Made by a program: the position numbers and the translations under genes. Below are positions 32,657-42,699 of a DNA stretch of 64,000 nucleotides, one piece after another. The stretch's first letter is position 1, and each line of letters opens with the position of its first letter. The notes beneath the pieces are model-generated. The model did not search any database. It was not told the origin of the DNA and saw nothing but the letters and a program-made list of their open reading frames with translations. Origin of the DNA: Limnephilus marmoratus (lineage: Eukaryota; Arthropoda; Insecta; Trichoptera; Limnephilidae); NCBI GenBank assembly GCA_917880885.1, contig OU862915.1, forward strand, positions 38,696,676 through 38,760,675, read 5' to 3'.

Positions 32657-32865
32657 GTTTTCGTACTCAGTTATCTACATGTTTTTCTAATATGTAGAAT
32701 ATTATTTATCCCTGTATGATTATTTATTTATCATTGCAAATAGCTGTATTTTCTAAAAATATTCTTCACATTAGTAATAAAGAAAAACGCTTAGATAACT
32801 TAGAAGTCTTAGAAATACCATTAAAACAAATTTGTTTGTTTGTCGTCAAAATGTTTTCATTATTC

Positions 32866-33200
32866 AATTTGGAAAGCGGGAATGGGTACCGCTGCCCCGA
32901 GAACCTTTATTGGATAACCAACACCTCTGCCATAGGTCACCCCAAGTGGTTCGCTACGTTTGGTGATTTAGAAGGGGTGCCCGGGTTCATGGGGTCAGGT
33001 TTGTCTAGGTCTTGGAGGCGGATGACCAGGACACACTGATCCCAGATTCCTATTCACCCCTTAAACCCTTTTCCTTCCCAGAACTCTCCTCTCCTTACTT
33101 TCCTTAAAAAAACTCACTACACAGCATCCTCAAAGATGACATAGGCCCTGACGGAAATTATTTTCCTCAGGGCCTCCTGTATGGAGCTCATGTAAAAAAA
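32866..33200 (+). mobile_element. SINE A copy 4
   Basis: Head (GGGAATGGGTACCGCTGCCC), ATTGGATAACCAACACCTCT, TCACCCCAAGTGGTTCGCTA, CCCGGGTTCATGGGG and the complete LINE K-type tail: GGCCCTGACGGAAATTATTT, TCCTCAGGGCCTCC, GTATGGAGCTCATG and a run of A. The central GGGCCGGATCGG segment is deleted. This is one of the clearest tails in the window. Confidence 0.8.
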
Positions 33201-33216
33201 AAATTATCAACAAGAA

Positions 33217-33280
33217 ATGAGAAATCGAAATACGCAGGTAGTTAAGTCATGAGAAATCGTAACACGCGGGTAGTTAAGTC
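33217..33280. repeat. 32-bp tandem duplication
   Basis: Two copies (33217-33248, 33249-33280) of a unit starting ATGAGAAATCG and ending GGTAGTTAAGTC, differing at three positions. Confidence 0.85.
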
Positions 33281-33829
33281 ACTGGAAACGATAGCATGAT
33301 CACAAGAAGTCTTACAAAACATTTTAATACCGAAGTATGATATTTTGTCGTTTTGTTAATATTCCATTCCGCGAATGGATATTGTCTCGTTGGAAGCGAA
33401 TCCTCGTAAATGCGAAGGAGGTAGGACTTTTCAATAGAAAAAGAAGCGAAAAGAATAAATGTCCCCCATTCGAAATATCCTGATGGAAATCGCAGTGGGA
33501 TACGATTGTTACCGAGAGAGTTGCTTTCTGAAAAGTTACCCGAAAGAAAGTTGCAATCGTACGGTAGACGCAGAACTGTGGAAGACATAGGCGAAAGGCG
33601 GAACGGCATATTCCTGGCTGAAAACTTTTCAGTAAGCTGAAGAGGATATCATTTGCGCATCTTCACATAGTTAACTTTGCAGACGGCCAATCTGAAGGAC
33701 TATCCATATTTAAAAGCAGCATCATGTCAATGATGAAAACTGTTCAATGTTCAAATAGGCACAGTTGGACTATATTTTTGTGGTTTGTGAAGAGCCTGAA
33801 AGGAATGGGAAGAAGAAGGAGATGTGAAA
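33281..33829. other. Unassigned sequence
   Basis: The 111-codon frame 33274-33609 (minus) has no recognisable domain and no obvious splice sites. It is not called as a gene. Confidence 0.4.
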
Positions 33830-34470
33830 GAGGAAGATTTCTGGGTTTTTAAGATCTGGTCACTTAAAACGAGAGATGGAAAGGCTGATAGAGATATTGA
33901 AAGATGTGTGAATGCAGATAACTCTATTAAAGAAGAACTAAATGCCGTTGGCACCAACAAAAAACTATCCAAAGCAGTCAAGCTAGCCGTCCGTAATGGA
34001 GTACCGGTACCTACCCTGATGTATAGCAGTGAGGCATGGAACTGGTAGATGAAGGATGAAAGCAGACTGAATGCTGTAGAAATGAGATCCCTCAAGCGTA
34101 TGTAAATGGTAAAACCATGTACGATCGTGGGAGAAACGTGGAGATCCGCAAAGAACGCAAGCGTGATGAATAAGGTCAAGAAACTAACGCTCCGATGGTT
34201 TGGGCATATAGAGCGAATGAACGTGGAAAGGAGTGTAAGGAGAATATATCGTGCAAATGTGAATGGTAGAAGAAGTCGGGGACACCCGAGAAAGACATGA
34301 CCAAGTGAATCAGATACTTGAGTCGGGCCATGTCAAGAGTCAGAATAATAGAAGAGCATGTATGAGACGATGTACGAATGTGAACGAGGCAAGACGTGTG
34401 TGCCAAGACCGAGTTGTTTGGCGGTCCGTCCTTTCTGCCTACCCCTGTTAGTTATTTAGTTAGTTAGTCC
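33830..34470 (+). mobile_element. RTE1 fragment
   Basis: 33850-34048 encodes L-K-T-R-D-G-K-A-D-R-D-I-E-R, then V-P-V-P-T-L-M-Y-S-S-E-A-W-N-W. 34106-34300 encodes L-T-L-R-W-F-G-H-I-E-R-M-N-V-E-R-S. 34300-34451 encodes L-E-S-G-H-V-K-S-Q-N-N-R-R-A-C. Frameshifts separate the three pieces. Ends in a TTAGTTATTTAGTTAGTTAG tail. Confidence 0.75.
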
Positions 34471-34474
34471 CTAA

Positions 34475-34650
34475 AAACGACAAATGCCAGTTCAAACAAC
34501 GTTTCCAGGCAGAATGGTGGTCTCCCACCAGAGCGATATTGAGAGTATCTGCACTCTGGAAAATGTAGCATATAATCTTTGTTTTTTAAATTATCTTGTA
34601 TATTATATGAGAACGGGTATCTTCCACGACTCGTTGTTTCTCTGGCAGTA
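34475..34650. mobile_element. SINE C fragment (minus) followed by LINE K scrap (plus)
   Basis: 34485-34600 has the SINE C core (CCAGAGCGATATTGAGAGTA, CACTCTGGAAAATG). 34608-34650 (ATGAGAACGGGTATCTTCCA, CGACTCGTT) resembles the LINE K segment encoding M-R-T-G-R-F-F-D-S. Confidence 0.5.
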
Positions 34651-34854
34651 GTTATTGTTTTTCCTCTTATATAAATTTAGTTTCTTTAAGACTCAGGTTC
34701 AGATCAACCTTCCTCAAAAACGTCCCTCCAAATCTTAGCAACTTTAAAATTCAACATCGCCAAAGTTGACCTGAGCATGGCGAAGTCCCGTTTTAACTCG
34801 ACCATTTCGAAAACTCAAAAAAATTGTTTACACGTTCCGTTTCCGTTTTAAGAT

Positions 34855-35110
34855 GGTAGCCGAAAACTTTTGAATCATGAGGTCAGTGTGTCGAGGAGTG
34901 ACGGACGAGTGAATCCATCCCTCCGACAGCGGTGCAAAGGTCAAAAGGCCTCTCTCAACCAATCTCTCCGCCACGTAGTAGGTGTAGTAGGACAGACCTA
35001 ACCCTTGAACCCGGGTTACTAAGTCACCAAACATAGCGAACCACTTGGGGTGACGTATGGCAAAGGTGTTGGTTATCCAATAAATGGTTTCCGAATTGCA
35101 TGGCACATCT
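34855..35110 (-). mobile_element. SINE A copy 5 (5' two thirds)
   Basis: Minus strand: AAACCATTTATTGGATAACC (35092 down), TCACCCCAAGTGGTTCGCTA, the AACCCGGGTTCAAGG block, a short-spaced GAGAGATTGGTTGAG block and GACACACTGACCTCATGA. The LINE-like tail is missing. Confidence 0.75.
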
Positions 35111-35562
35111 TTTAAAATACTGTCTGTCCCTAAAGAGTTTGCATTGGACTAATACAACACGTTCTCCTCAAATCTTTCGTGAAAAAATATCGGCGGGAAA
35201 GAACTTCGTATTCCGCAACGAGTTTATTGAAATGTAATGGAATCCGAATTAATTAACGTTTGATATTCTTTCACTACTTCTTTATCAGCTTTCTTAACGA
35301 GTTTAGTTTGACGTTGTCATAAATAATCACGTTGCACTTTTTTCATCGAAATATACAATTTCAGAAATCCGATAAACGAGGCAGAAGTTAATTTCAGAAT
35401 CGTATCGAAATACCAACGTGCTGGAACGGTTTCAGATGTTTTATAGCCAAATTAAGTCAATTCGTTAGATCCAACGACCCGCAGCCAGTGGGAAAATTGC
35501 ATTTCCTTTAATTAAGAGTATGTTACGAGATTGAAGGGAGTAGTTTTAATTAGGAGGCGATA
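35111..35562. other. Unassigned sequence
   Basis: Nothing recognised. Confidence 0.4.
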
Positions 35563-35945
35563 TTTGTCATCCCAAGTGGATCTCTACGTTTGGTGATTTA
35601 TCAGGGATTCCCGTAATCGTGGGTTGAGGTTTTTCAAGGTTCTTGCGGCGGATGTGTCTGTCCACTTATTTACTGTGTGTGTGTCTGGCGGGCCGGATCG
35701 GGAGAGACTGGTTGAGGGAGATCATTTGAACTCTCTAACCGGACTCTCTCGATCCATCGCCTTGCACCGCAATGGGAGGTTTGGATTCACATGTCCGTCA
35801 CTCTTGGACCCACTGACCCCAGACCCATTCAACCATTTCCTTTCAGAAACTTTCTTTACATCTCACTTTCAAAAGCACAGCATCCCCAAGGATGACGTAG
35901 GGATTTTTTCCTGTGTGGATCTATTGTGTAAAAGTAGTCGCAAAG
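35563..35945 (+). mobile_element. SINE A copy 6
   Basis: From CATCCCAAGTGGATCTCTAC through GGGCCGGATCGGGAGAGACT, CCATCGCCTTGCACCGCAAT and TGTCCGTCACTCTTGGAC to a reduced tail (TTTTTTCCTGTGTGGATCTA). The inner hairpin of the tail has been lost. Confidence 0.75.
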
Positions 35946-36159
35946 CTTTTCAGATCTGTCTGCTTTTCATGATAATAAATTACAAAAATAAAAAACTTTT
36001 ATTTATACTCTACTCAATATGTTGATACCCTCCAAAAAATTAATTACTTAGAACAGGCTATGTCTTGATGACCATGATCCTGACATGACCAGAGAAGCAT
36101 AATGGCAACTTGAATTAACAAACAAACTCCTATGTAGAATAAATTAAGTGAAATATTTT

Positions 36160-37025
36160 TATGTGAATACCACTCAAGAGTCTTAGCTGCTCCCATCCGT
36201 CTGGAGTCAGTTAGATTAATTGTGGTATCTTGTGAGGCTTAAGAGGGCATTACCAGAGAAAACCAGAAATATGTCGTTTTCAAATCAGATTTTAGAGGTA
36301 TTGACTCTTTTCCACAAAAAAATTATAAATGGATTTCGAAAGATTGTTCTTTTATCCAGCATTCGCATGTAATAAATTTTGAGAAAAAAATTTAATTTTT
36401 AGTGTAATAAGGTTATTTCATAGGTCGTTGGCAGATTTGTTAAATTTTCAAAAAAGATTTTGTATTATACCACACCCATTTCAAATAATACAATCATGCA
36501 GTAAAATAAATCAATACATTATCTAGCAAAGGCATTTTTTAGAATTTTAATTTTAGTTTCAATAAAATCATTAAAAAATATCTACGTACATGTGTTTCTT
36601 GACGAAAATTGGTCCATTTGTATATTTATTTGCGCACTTACAAACTAATATATTTCAGATTTTTTTAACATTCTTATTAAATTTAGACATTATTGAAAAA
36701 TGATAAATACTTATAATCAAAAAATAATTACAAAAAGTACATTATTTTAATAGTTTTATCATCACGCCTTTCAGCATTTTTGGATGAAGGTACAAATTAA
36801 AGCTAATTTGGATTGAAATAAATTCGATATTGAGTTATAATTTTAAAAAGCTGGTACGGAGAATAATTAATCTTTCTCATTGTAACCGCCCTGCATGATC
36901 GTAAGAACAACTTTCGACGAAATGTGGATTTTCGTCTGCTGGCTGGTTAAACGCTCTTAAACAACGCTTTAATGCTGAATTGTGGTCTTACACCAGGGCG
37001 GTACTGAAAGTATCACTCTTATGCT
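36160..37025 (-). mobile_element. SINE C, copy split by MITE P
   Basis: SINE C sequence occurs at 36163-36238 and 36961-37020, with MITE P between. About 80 bp of SINE C expected at the junction (the AGTGGGAGGGG to CACGGnTnAAAGCC segment) is missing, so the target copy was already deleted or lost the segment on insertion. The tRNA-like head is also absent. Confidence 0.65.
36239..36960 (+). mobile_element. MITE P, copy 2
   Basis: Nearly identical to 23029-23749, with the same ends and TTAA on both sides (36239-36242 and 36957-36960), 722 bp. The left TTAA belongs to the SINE C word GGCTTAAG, showing the insertion target directly. Confidence 0.85.
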
Positions 37026-37054
37026 GTTACCTTATTTTATTTTTAATTTGTTGA

Positions 37055-37350
37055 AAAGATGTTTGGTAACGTAGCAGAGGTGCCCGGGTTCATAGAAAGA
37101 AGTTCGTTTTACGTGGCAGGCCGGATCGAGAGAGTTCGGACACTCCAGCCGGCCTCTCTTGACCCATCGCCTTACACCTTGATTCATATGTCTGTCTTTC
37201 TTGGAAACACAGATTCATCTATTTCTAACCACCCTTTATAGTTTTTCCTTCCCGGAACATCCTCACTTTCATTTCTTTAAAATACTCTCCACACAGACAG
37301 GTTCTAATGGAAATTATTTTCTTCAAGGCCACCTGGGTGGAGCTTTTCTT
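37055..37350 (+). mobile_element. SINE A copy 7
   Basis: TTTGGTAACGTAGCAGAGGT, CCCGGGTTCATAGA, GGCCGGATCGAGAGAGTTCG, CATCGCCTTACACC and a tail with CAAGGCCACCTGGGTGGAGC. Head missing. Confidence 0.7.
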
Positions 37351-37614
37351 TTTATTTTTATAAAACAACTCTCTTTTTATAACTTTTGAAGGTATTCCCA
37401 TCAATGTAATATATCATAATATTTTTGTCCCAGTTGCGACCAATATTTTTTATTTATTTTATTTTGTTATAAATAATACATTAACAGTATAAAGAAGCTT
37501 TGACTGTCCAACTAGGAAGGTCTCCCGTTCTAGGAGAGTCAAATTGACAAGTTTCATTTACATATATGGGATATGTAGGTACATGATTATTCATATATGT
37601 TTTTTTTAATTTTT

Positions 37615-38030
37615 TATAGTGAATAACCGCACAAGAATCTCAACTGCACCCGTCTGGAGCCAGTGAGACTATGGCATCCCCAATTGGGGTATGTTGTGAG
37701 GCTGAAGGTAGTGGGGAGGGGAAGGAGGTGGGGAAGAGGAAGGTTGGGAAGTACCTGGCTATTCAGATCTGCTCACCAAACACGGCTAAAGCCATTTTCA
37801 AGCAACGTTTCAATTCTGAATGGTGGTCTTACACCAGGACGATACTGATAGTATCTTCCACTCTGGAACATGCCGCAAATATACTATATATTATTTTAAA
37901 TGAATTAATTGTGAAATAACACAAATTAATCAAATAAAATTTATTTGCGCATGCCGGGTTCGAACCTGCGACCTCCGGATTGTGAGTCAAGAGTCTTACC
38001 CACTGGACTACGGAGGTCGTCAAATGTAGT
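37615..38030 (-). mobile_element. SINE C, full-length-type copy with tRNA-Val-like head
   Basis: On the minus strand the head (38019-37949) reads like a tRNA: GACCTCCGTAGTCCAGTGGG (A box region), a loop C-T-C-A-C-A-A giving a CAC anticodon as in valine tRNA, and GGTTCGAACCC (B box). The acceptor ends do not pair, so it is a tRNA-derived SINE head and not a tRNA gene. The body has CTCTGGAACATGCCGCAAAT (complement of the core) and a TATTCAC end near 37617. RNA polymerase III transcription from the A and B boxes is the expected mechanism. The frame across the head (S-V-V-Q-W-V-R-L-L, N-P-E-V-A-G-S-N-P-A) is the usual spurious translation of tRNA sequence. Confidence 0.85.
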
Positions 38031-38088
38031 ATTAAGTACAAGTAGTTAACATTCACAAATTCCATTCTCATAATTATAATATACGATA

Positions 38089-38344
38089 CAGGGGTTTTTC
38101 ACCATCCTCCCAATAGCTTATCCATACACATAATGAATATTTTGGATTAATTCTACAGGATTTATTTATTTAAAAAGTCAGAGTTTACTATTCGGTACTT
38201 GAACCTATGAACAATGGCTACACATAGGATAAATTAGCCGAAGTTTTTACCTGTTGCTAGTATTTATTTGTTTTTTTTTTTATTAATATTCGTTATGTGT
38301 CATTCGTTATAAGCTATTGGGAGGATGGTGAGAAACCCCCACAG
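38089..38344. mobile_element. MITE S (TA target, roughly 50-bp inverted ends)
   Basis: Left end CAGGGGTTTTTCACCATCCT, right end (complement) CTGTGGGGGTTTCTCACCAT; both continue CCTCCCAATAGCTTAT. TA lies at 38087-38088 and 38345-38346. About 256 bp, non-coding. Confidence 0.75.
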
Positions 38345-38429
38345 TAGGATAGTAGTAGTAGACTAGATTCTAGAAACAATGTATTATCGAATATGTAAGA
38401 AACAGTGTATACGCGAGTATAGAAGAAAA

Positions 38430-38640
38430 AATAGTAAAGGAAAAAAAAATATTTTTCTGTGTCTTGTTCTCTTTCATATTTTCGTTTAAATTTTTATTGT
38501 TATCTACTTCGGCAATAATTTTTTTTTATCAAGATAATCCACAAAAATTAATCAATCATTTTTCCTACCAGATGTCGAACCCATGACCTCGGCCCGGAGA
38601 TAAAAAACATAATTCTATGTCATGAAGGTTTACACATGGT
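38430..38640 (-). mobile_element. SINE B, copy 1
   Basis: Minus strand: a tRNA-like T-arm (GAGGTCATGGGTTCGACATC) near 38600-38572, then an AT-rich body and the end AAATATGAAAGAGAACAAGA at 38490-38465. The same ending occurs at 43185-43205 downstream of another tRNA-like head, which defines the family. Confidence 0.6.
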
Positions 38641-38644
38641 TTTA

Positions 38645-39559
38645 TAATTATTATTTAATCAGATAAATGTCTACTACAATTTGATAATAATTGAATATTA
38701 TAAACAGATTTATTATATTGTTTCTTTTTTTGCAGTTCCATGAGCAGATGTACTAACTCATCGGGATTGCCCTAGCAAGAAATCAAAACAAAAACAACAA
38801 AAAAAATATATATATTACAATATTTTTTCCCAAAATTGGATTTTATTCCTCTATATGATTCAGTCAATGAATGAGACCTAGTAAAATCACAGTAAGGTGT
38901 TTTGTTTATTCGAGTTTCGAATATCTGCTATCTCCAAGTAACAATAACACCAAACATTATTCAAATCCAGGCTTACGGAAGTCCCAAATCTCTAAGCGGA
39001 TTAGCGAGCTTATTCTACACGCTTTTCGCATGACGAAAATCCACCTACTAATGCCTTGAAGTCGACACGCGTCTCAACTTACTAAATAAAGTGTTATCTA
39101 CCAACTTCTACACTTTAATATATAATATAATACTCAGATTAAAACTTACCCCACTTACATTTCAACACCCCCAAAAAATTATAAGCGTCGTCGATAAAAT
39201 GAAAGTTTTGAATTCATGGTAAGTACTCATTTTATAAATAGAACGTTTAACGTACATCAAAAACTTTTATATTAAGATTTGAAGGAACTAGTAAAAGGTA
39301 TGTCCTATCTTTTCTCTCTTAAAAAACGTATTTTTCATCTTAAACATACAGAAAAGTTCTGAATAACAAAATAAGTAGACATATTTTGTAAGTTTTCACA
39401 ACTGACTAAAATTGTTAGCGTGGTCGGGCGGTACGATGGTCGGTTTTGAGTTAGTAGGTCGCATTTTCAAATTTTCAAAAAGTAATTAATGCGAAGACGA
39501 TGGGTAGCAGATAATATATATGCATTCAACTGCAGGTCATTTAGATTTAAGAAGGCTGT
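38645..39559. other. Unassigned AT-rich sequence
   Basis: Nothing recognised. Confidence 0.4.
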
Positions 39560-39800
39560 AATGTCGTGCAATGAAATCAGACTACCAAAATGGTCGAAGT
39601 CAATACTTAAGGCAATTTTCTCTACAAAGGGATGTTATATTATAATGCGCTGCCAAAATACATAAAGTCTGCATTAGTCGAAAGATTCAAGATGAATTGT
39701 GGGAGCCACATAAAACAACGAACATGTAATGGTATCTAAGTTATAATTAATTAGTCATTTGCAAACTTAGATGTCGAAATAAAAAAAATAAAATTAATAA
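39560..39800 (+). mobile_element. LINE 3' end (jockey-like)
   Basis: 39628-39737 reads Y-K-G-M-L-Y-Y-N-A-L-P-K-Y-I-K, then V-E-R-F-K-M-N-C-G-S-H-I-K-Q-R to a TAA, matching the C-terminal block of the LINE at 12701-13222. A preceding N-E-I-R-L-P-K stretch is in another frame. The tail is an A/T-rich run (39780-39805). Confidence 0.65.
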
Positions 39801-39839
39801 AATAGTAAAAGTATCTCCAAGATCTAATAAATATATGAA

Positions 39840-40090
39840 AATAAATGTTTCTTTTTGTCCCGAATGCGTTCCTATGTACACCATACATCCGATTGCGTTG
39901 AAACTTTTGTGATTTGTTGGGGGCACGCCAGCAAAGGTTTCTATGTATGGTGGTGAGCTCTGGCATTATGAAACTATTTCCTATATCATTCATCCGATAA
40001 CGATGAAACTTTGGTGAATTGTTGTGAGCAAACCCGCAAGTTCACCAGTAAAATGGTTGGCCTAGACGCGGGTAATTTTAATGATCAAAA
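39840..40090. repeat. Degenerate dimer repeat H
   Basis: Two related units of about 115 bp: CATCCGATTGCGTTGAAACT ... CACGCCAGCAAAGG and CATCCGATAACGATGAAACT ... ACCCGCAAGTTCACC. The pattern is typical of a dispersed insect repeat; the class was not determined. Confidence 0.5.
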
Positions 40091-41005
40091 AGTCATGTGA
40101 AGTGGCCATAATTATATGTAAAATCAATACTAATTTCCGTTCCCTGTCCATCCTTTGAAAAAAATCCGGGAGCGCAACAGGGCAACGCTAACAAAATCGA
40201 GTCGAATATGAAATCTGTTCCAAATTGTTTATCATTGCAGAGCCAATTTTGAAAGAAATTCAATAAAACACAAAAAAGAATGTAACTAAAAAAACTTCAA
40301 GTAAGCGTTTTGTAAAGTATTAAGGGTTGCAGAAAATCCAAAGGGAAAAAAATATTCGACCACTTTTTACAAAATCTTTTTATCACTCAAATAAAATAGC
40401 CCCTTCCAAAAAATACTATTGTACATTCCTTTGAGAAAAAAACTTTTTTAATATTCTCGAAAAATCGTTTCCTGACCCCGCAGAAATGGGCACTTACTGG
40501 CGTTCGCATTTTTATCAATATTTATGTATTACGTTATTTTTACTTCGTTTAAAAGGTAAAAAGGCTTTTAGGGGAATAAAGAAGGTTATATTCCAACAAT
40601 TACTTTTTGGCAAAGCTTTCGCTATGAAACGCCAGAAAATATACTACTATACCTTTTAAATAATTGTTATGATAGAACGTTACTTTGGATTTCGAACATA
40701 TTTATAATACGCCCAAATAAAATTGGGTAACTTTTGATCAAAAATATCAGAATATATTTGCTTATTCTAAGCTTTCAGGTTTAAATATAAAACATTGCAT
40801 CCTGTTGTTAAGAGCTTTTAGAGAGGAGTTTTAATAGTAAATGAATACCGGTAATAAAATATGTTTAATATTTAAAGTACGAAGTGTTTGGAAAATAGTT
40901 GTTAAATCGAAATTTTGAAGAATCGGTTTATAATTCAGGTTTACCAGTGTAAATTTTAGTTTTTTTGTATTTCTTGGGCATTAACTATTTAACACTTTCT
41001 AGACA
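40091..41005. other. Unassigned AT-rich sequence
   Basis: The first 110 bp (with GGGAGCGCAACAGGGCAACG) may belong to repeat H. Otherwise nothing recognised. Confidence 0.4.
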
Positions 41006-41091
41006 CTTTTGTTTTGAAGAGTTTTAATTTTCAATTTACATTTGTTACTTTAATTTTAAATTTTTGCGACCGGTTTCTAAATATTTTTAAA

Positions 41092-41170
41092 GGGATATTT
41101 TAAAAGATAAATCGCCTGTATAACATATAAAAAAATCTTTATACAGGCGATTTATCTTTAAAAATATCCC
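41092..41170. repeat. Long hairpin, 29-bp arms
   Basis: Arms 41092-41120 (GGGATATTTTAAAAGATAAA...) and 41142-41170 (...CTTTAAAAATATCCC) are complementary with one mismatch around a 21-nt AT-rich loop. A third copy of the right arm lies at 41270-41299, and a TCTGAATTTAAAAAAATG-like word is repeated at about 41211 and 41314. These repeats lie inside the PLE upstream of the GIY-YIG remnant. Confidence 0.85.
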
Positions 41171-41375
41171 GCATATTTCCAGATCATATTTCTCCAGCTT
41201 TCTATACTAATTCTGAATTTAAAAAAATTGTAAATAAATCGCCTTTATAATATATGAAGAATTTCTTTATACAGGCGATTTATCTTTAAAAATATCCCTC
41301 TATAATAATTATAATTCTGAATTTAAAAAAATGATATTAATCATTAATTATAATTAATTCATATTAATCATATAA

Positions 41376-41690
41376 TTGTTATTAAACAAGGATGTTTCTA
41401 ATAAATTTAAAAAAAAAAACGGGATATACACTTTAGAATGTAACGATTGTGACGCACAGTACGAGTATGTAGGGATGACTACTAGAAATTTTAAAACTAG
41501 AATCAGGGAACATAAACTTTGTTTACGAAATAATAACTACTCTGAGTTTGCAAACCATCTGATAGAGACAGGTCATAGTTTCAAAAATGAAAAAACTATG
41601 TTTAAACATTGAAATGAAAATTCATATTTTAATTTGTGCGCTTTAGAATCTTTAAAATTAACAAAAAAAATAAATCGAAAATTAATTTAG
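41376..41690 (+). pseudogene. GIY-YIG endonuclease domain of a Penelope-like ORF
   Basis: Reads N-G-I-Y-T-L-E-C-N-D-C-D-A-Q-Y-E-Y-V-G-M, then T-T-R-N-F-K-T-R-I-R-E-H, F-A-N-H-L-I-E-T-G-H-S-F. These are the GIY, C-x2-C, YVG, R and E-H elements of the GIY-YIG nuclease that follows RT in Penelope-like elements and nicks target DNA. A TGA interrupts the frame (41610-41612 region), after which the same frame continues N-E-N-S-Y-F-N-L-C-A-L-E-S-L-K-L to TAG at about 41690. The upstream RT is absent, so this is a remnant with one stop. Confidence 0.8.
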
Positions 41691-41949
41691 TTAATAAAAT
41701 AATAGCACCATGTAAATCACCTCTACTTACGATGTTTCCATGTAATGTTGACTCCTCCCACCTTTCCCCCCCTCTACCAAAATTCCGGCTCCCACAACCG
41801 CCGCCTAATTAATTTTTGTACTTGTATAGAATTTTTAAGTTAGTTTTAACTTTGCTCGTGAATAACACGGACTTGTTGAAACCGGTCGCAAAAATTTAAA
41901 ATTAAAGAAACAAATGTACATTGAAAATAAAAACTCTTCAAAACAAAAA

Positions 41950-42431
41950 TAAATTTTAGTCGAGTGTTGAGATTTTTTTTGTCGTTCTAAACGATTGTTT
42001 GTAATTGGGTGTTTTTGAGTTAGCGCGTTTAATTAAATCGCGGAAGAATCCCAACCGCTTGAAAAAAATGGAAACATATAATCTCCGTTGAGGATTAGTA
42101 GGAATGTGGGGGCAGGGGGTGTAGGGAGAATCTGGATATTCAGTTTAATAAACATGGCTTTTTTTATTCTTCTTTTTAAGCACCCGCTAAACTGCCAAAG
42201 CAGATCGACAGCAGGTCAATTTAACAATATTAATATAACACAAATGCACAAATACAACACGAAACCATAATCCAGAAAAATGGTACAGAATAATAGTTTT
42301 TAATCTGGGTTTGAATCTTGCAATCATACATAAAGATAGCAGCCAATAAAATATGCGTTAAGAAAATGAAGATAATGTGGGTGGTTCTTAGTCGAAGTAT
42401 GATGTAGTTAAAAAAGACCGAAATGGATATG
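41950..42431. other. Unassigned sequence
   Basis: Nothing recognised. Confidence 0.4.
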
Positions 42432-42503
42432 GACACCTTGGCGCAGTGGAAGCGCGTTTTCCCGGAAAGCGAGATGTCCTGGGTTCGAGTCCCAGAGGTG
42501 CCA
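42432..42503 (+). tRNA. tRNA-like sequence, probable pseudogene or SINE head
   Basis: Folds as a 72-nt cloverleaf: acceptor GACACCT/AGGTGCC (one mismatch), D-arm GCGC/GCGC, T-arm CTGGG/CCCAG around TTCGAGT. The anticodon arm (TTTTC-CCGGAAA-GCGAG) pairs poorly and lacks U33, so no anticodon can be assigned and function as a tRNA is unlikely. A and B boxes look intact. No A-rich tail follows directly. The reverse frame L-G-L-E-P-R-T-S-R is a familiar spurious translation of tRNA sequence. Confidence 0.45.
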
Positions 42504-42699
42504 ATATCTTTTTCTGATTTTCGATTGAGTTTCGCTTATATTCGTTGTCTTCATTTAATAAAATAATTTTTAAACAACTACAATATAAAGGCACAAAATG
42601 CGCAAACAGACAGATATAACACAGGCAAATTACTCATAGTCACTTTTAATACAAAAGATAACAAACAATATCAATATAAAAAGTCTTTATGACATGTAT

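Larger units (their letters stand above)
41007..41949 (+). mobile_element. Penelope-like element flanked by inverted copies of its end
   Basis: The two ends are inverted copies of about 72 bp: left 41007-41077 (TTTTGTTTTGAAGAGTTTTA ... GCGACCGGTTTC), right 41878-41949 (GAAACCGGTCGC ... CTCTTCAAAACAAAA). Between them is a GIY-YIG coding remnant (41376-41690). Penelope-like elements often carry terminal segments in direct or inverted orientation after complex integration. The right end has GAAACCGGTC preceded by AACA/TGTT arms and a decayed CTCGTGA in place of CUGANGA, so the hammerhead-like motif is degraded here. The RT part is missing. Confidence 0.75.

Noticed and set aside
37829..38071. 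80-codon frame containing V-A-G-S-N-P-A
   Set aside because: A familiar spurious translation of tRNA-like SINE heads.
42388..42594. 68-codon frame containing L-G-L-E-P-R-T-S-R
   Set aside because: Spurious translation of the antisense strand of a tRNA-like sequence.
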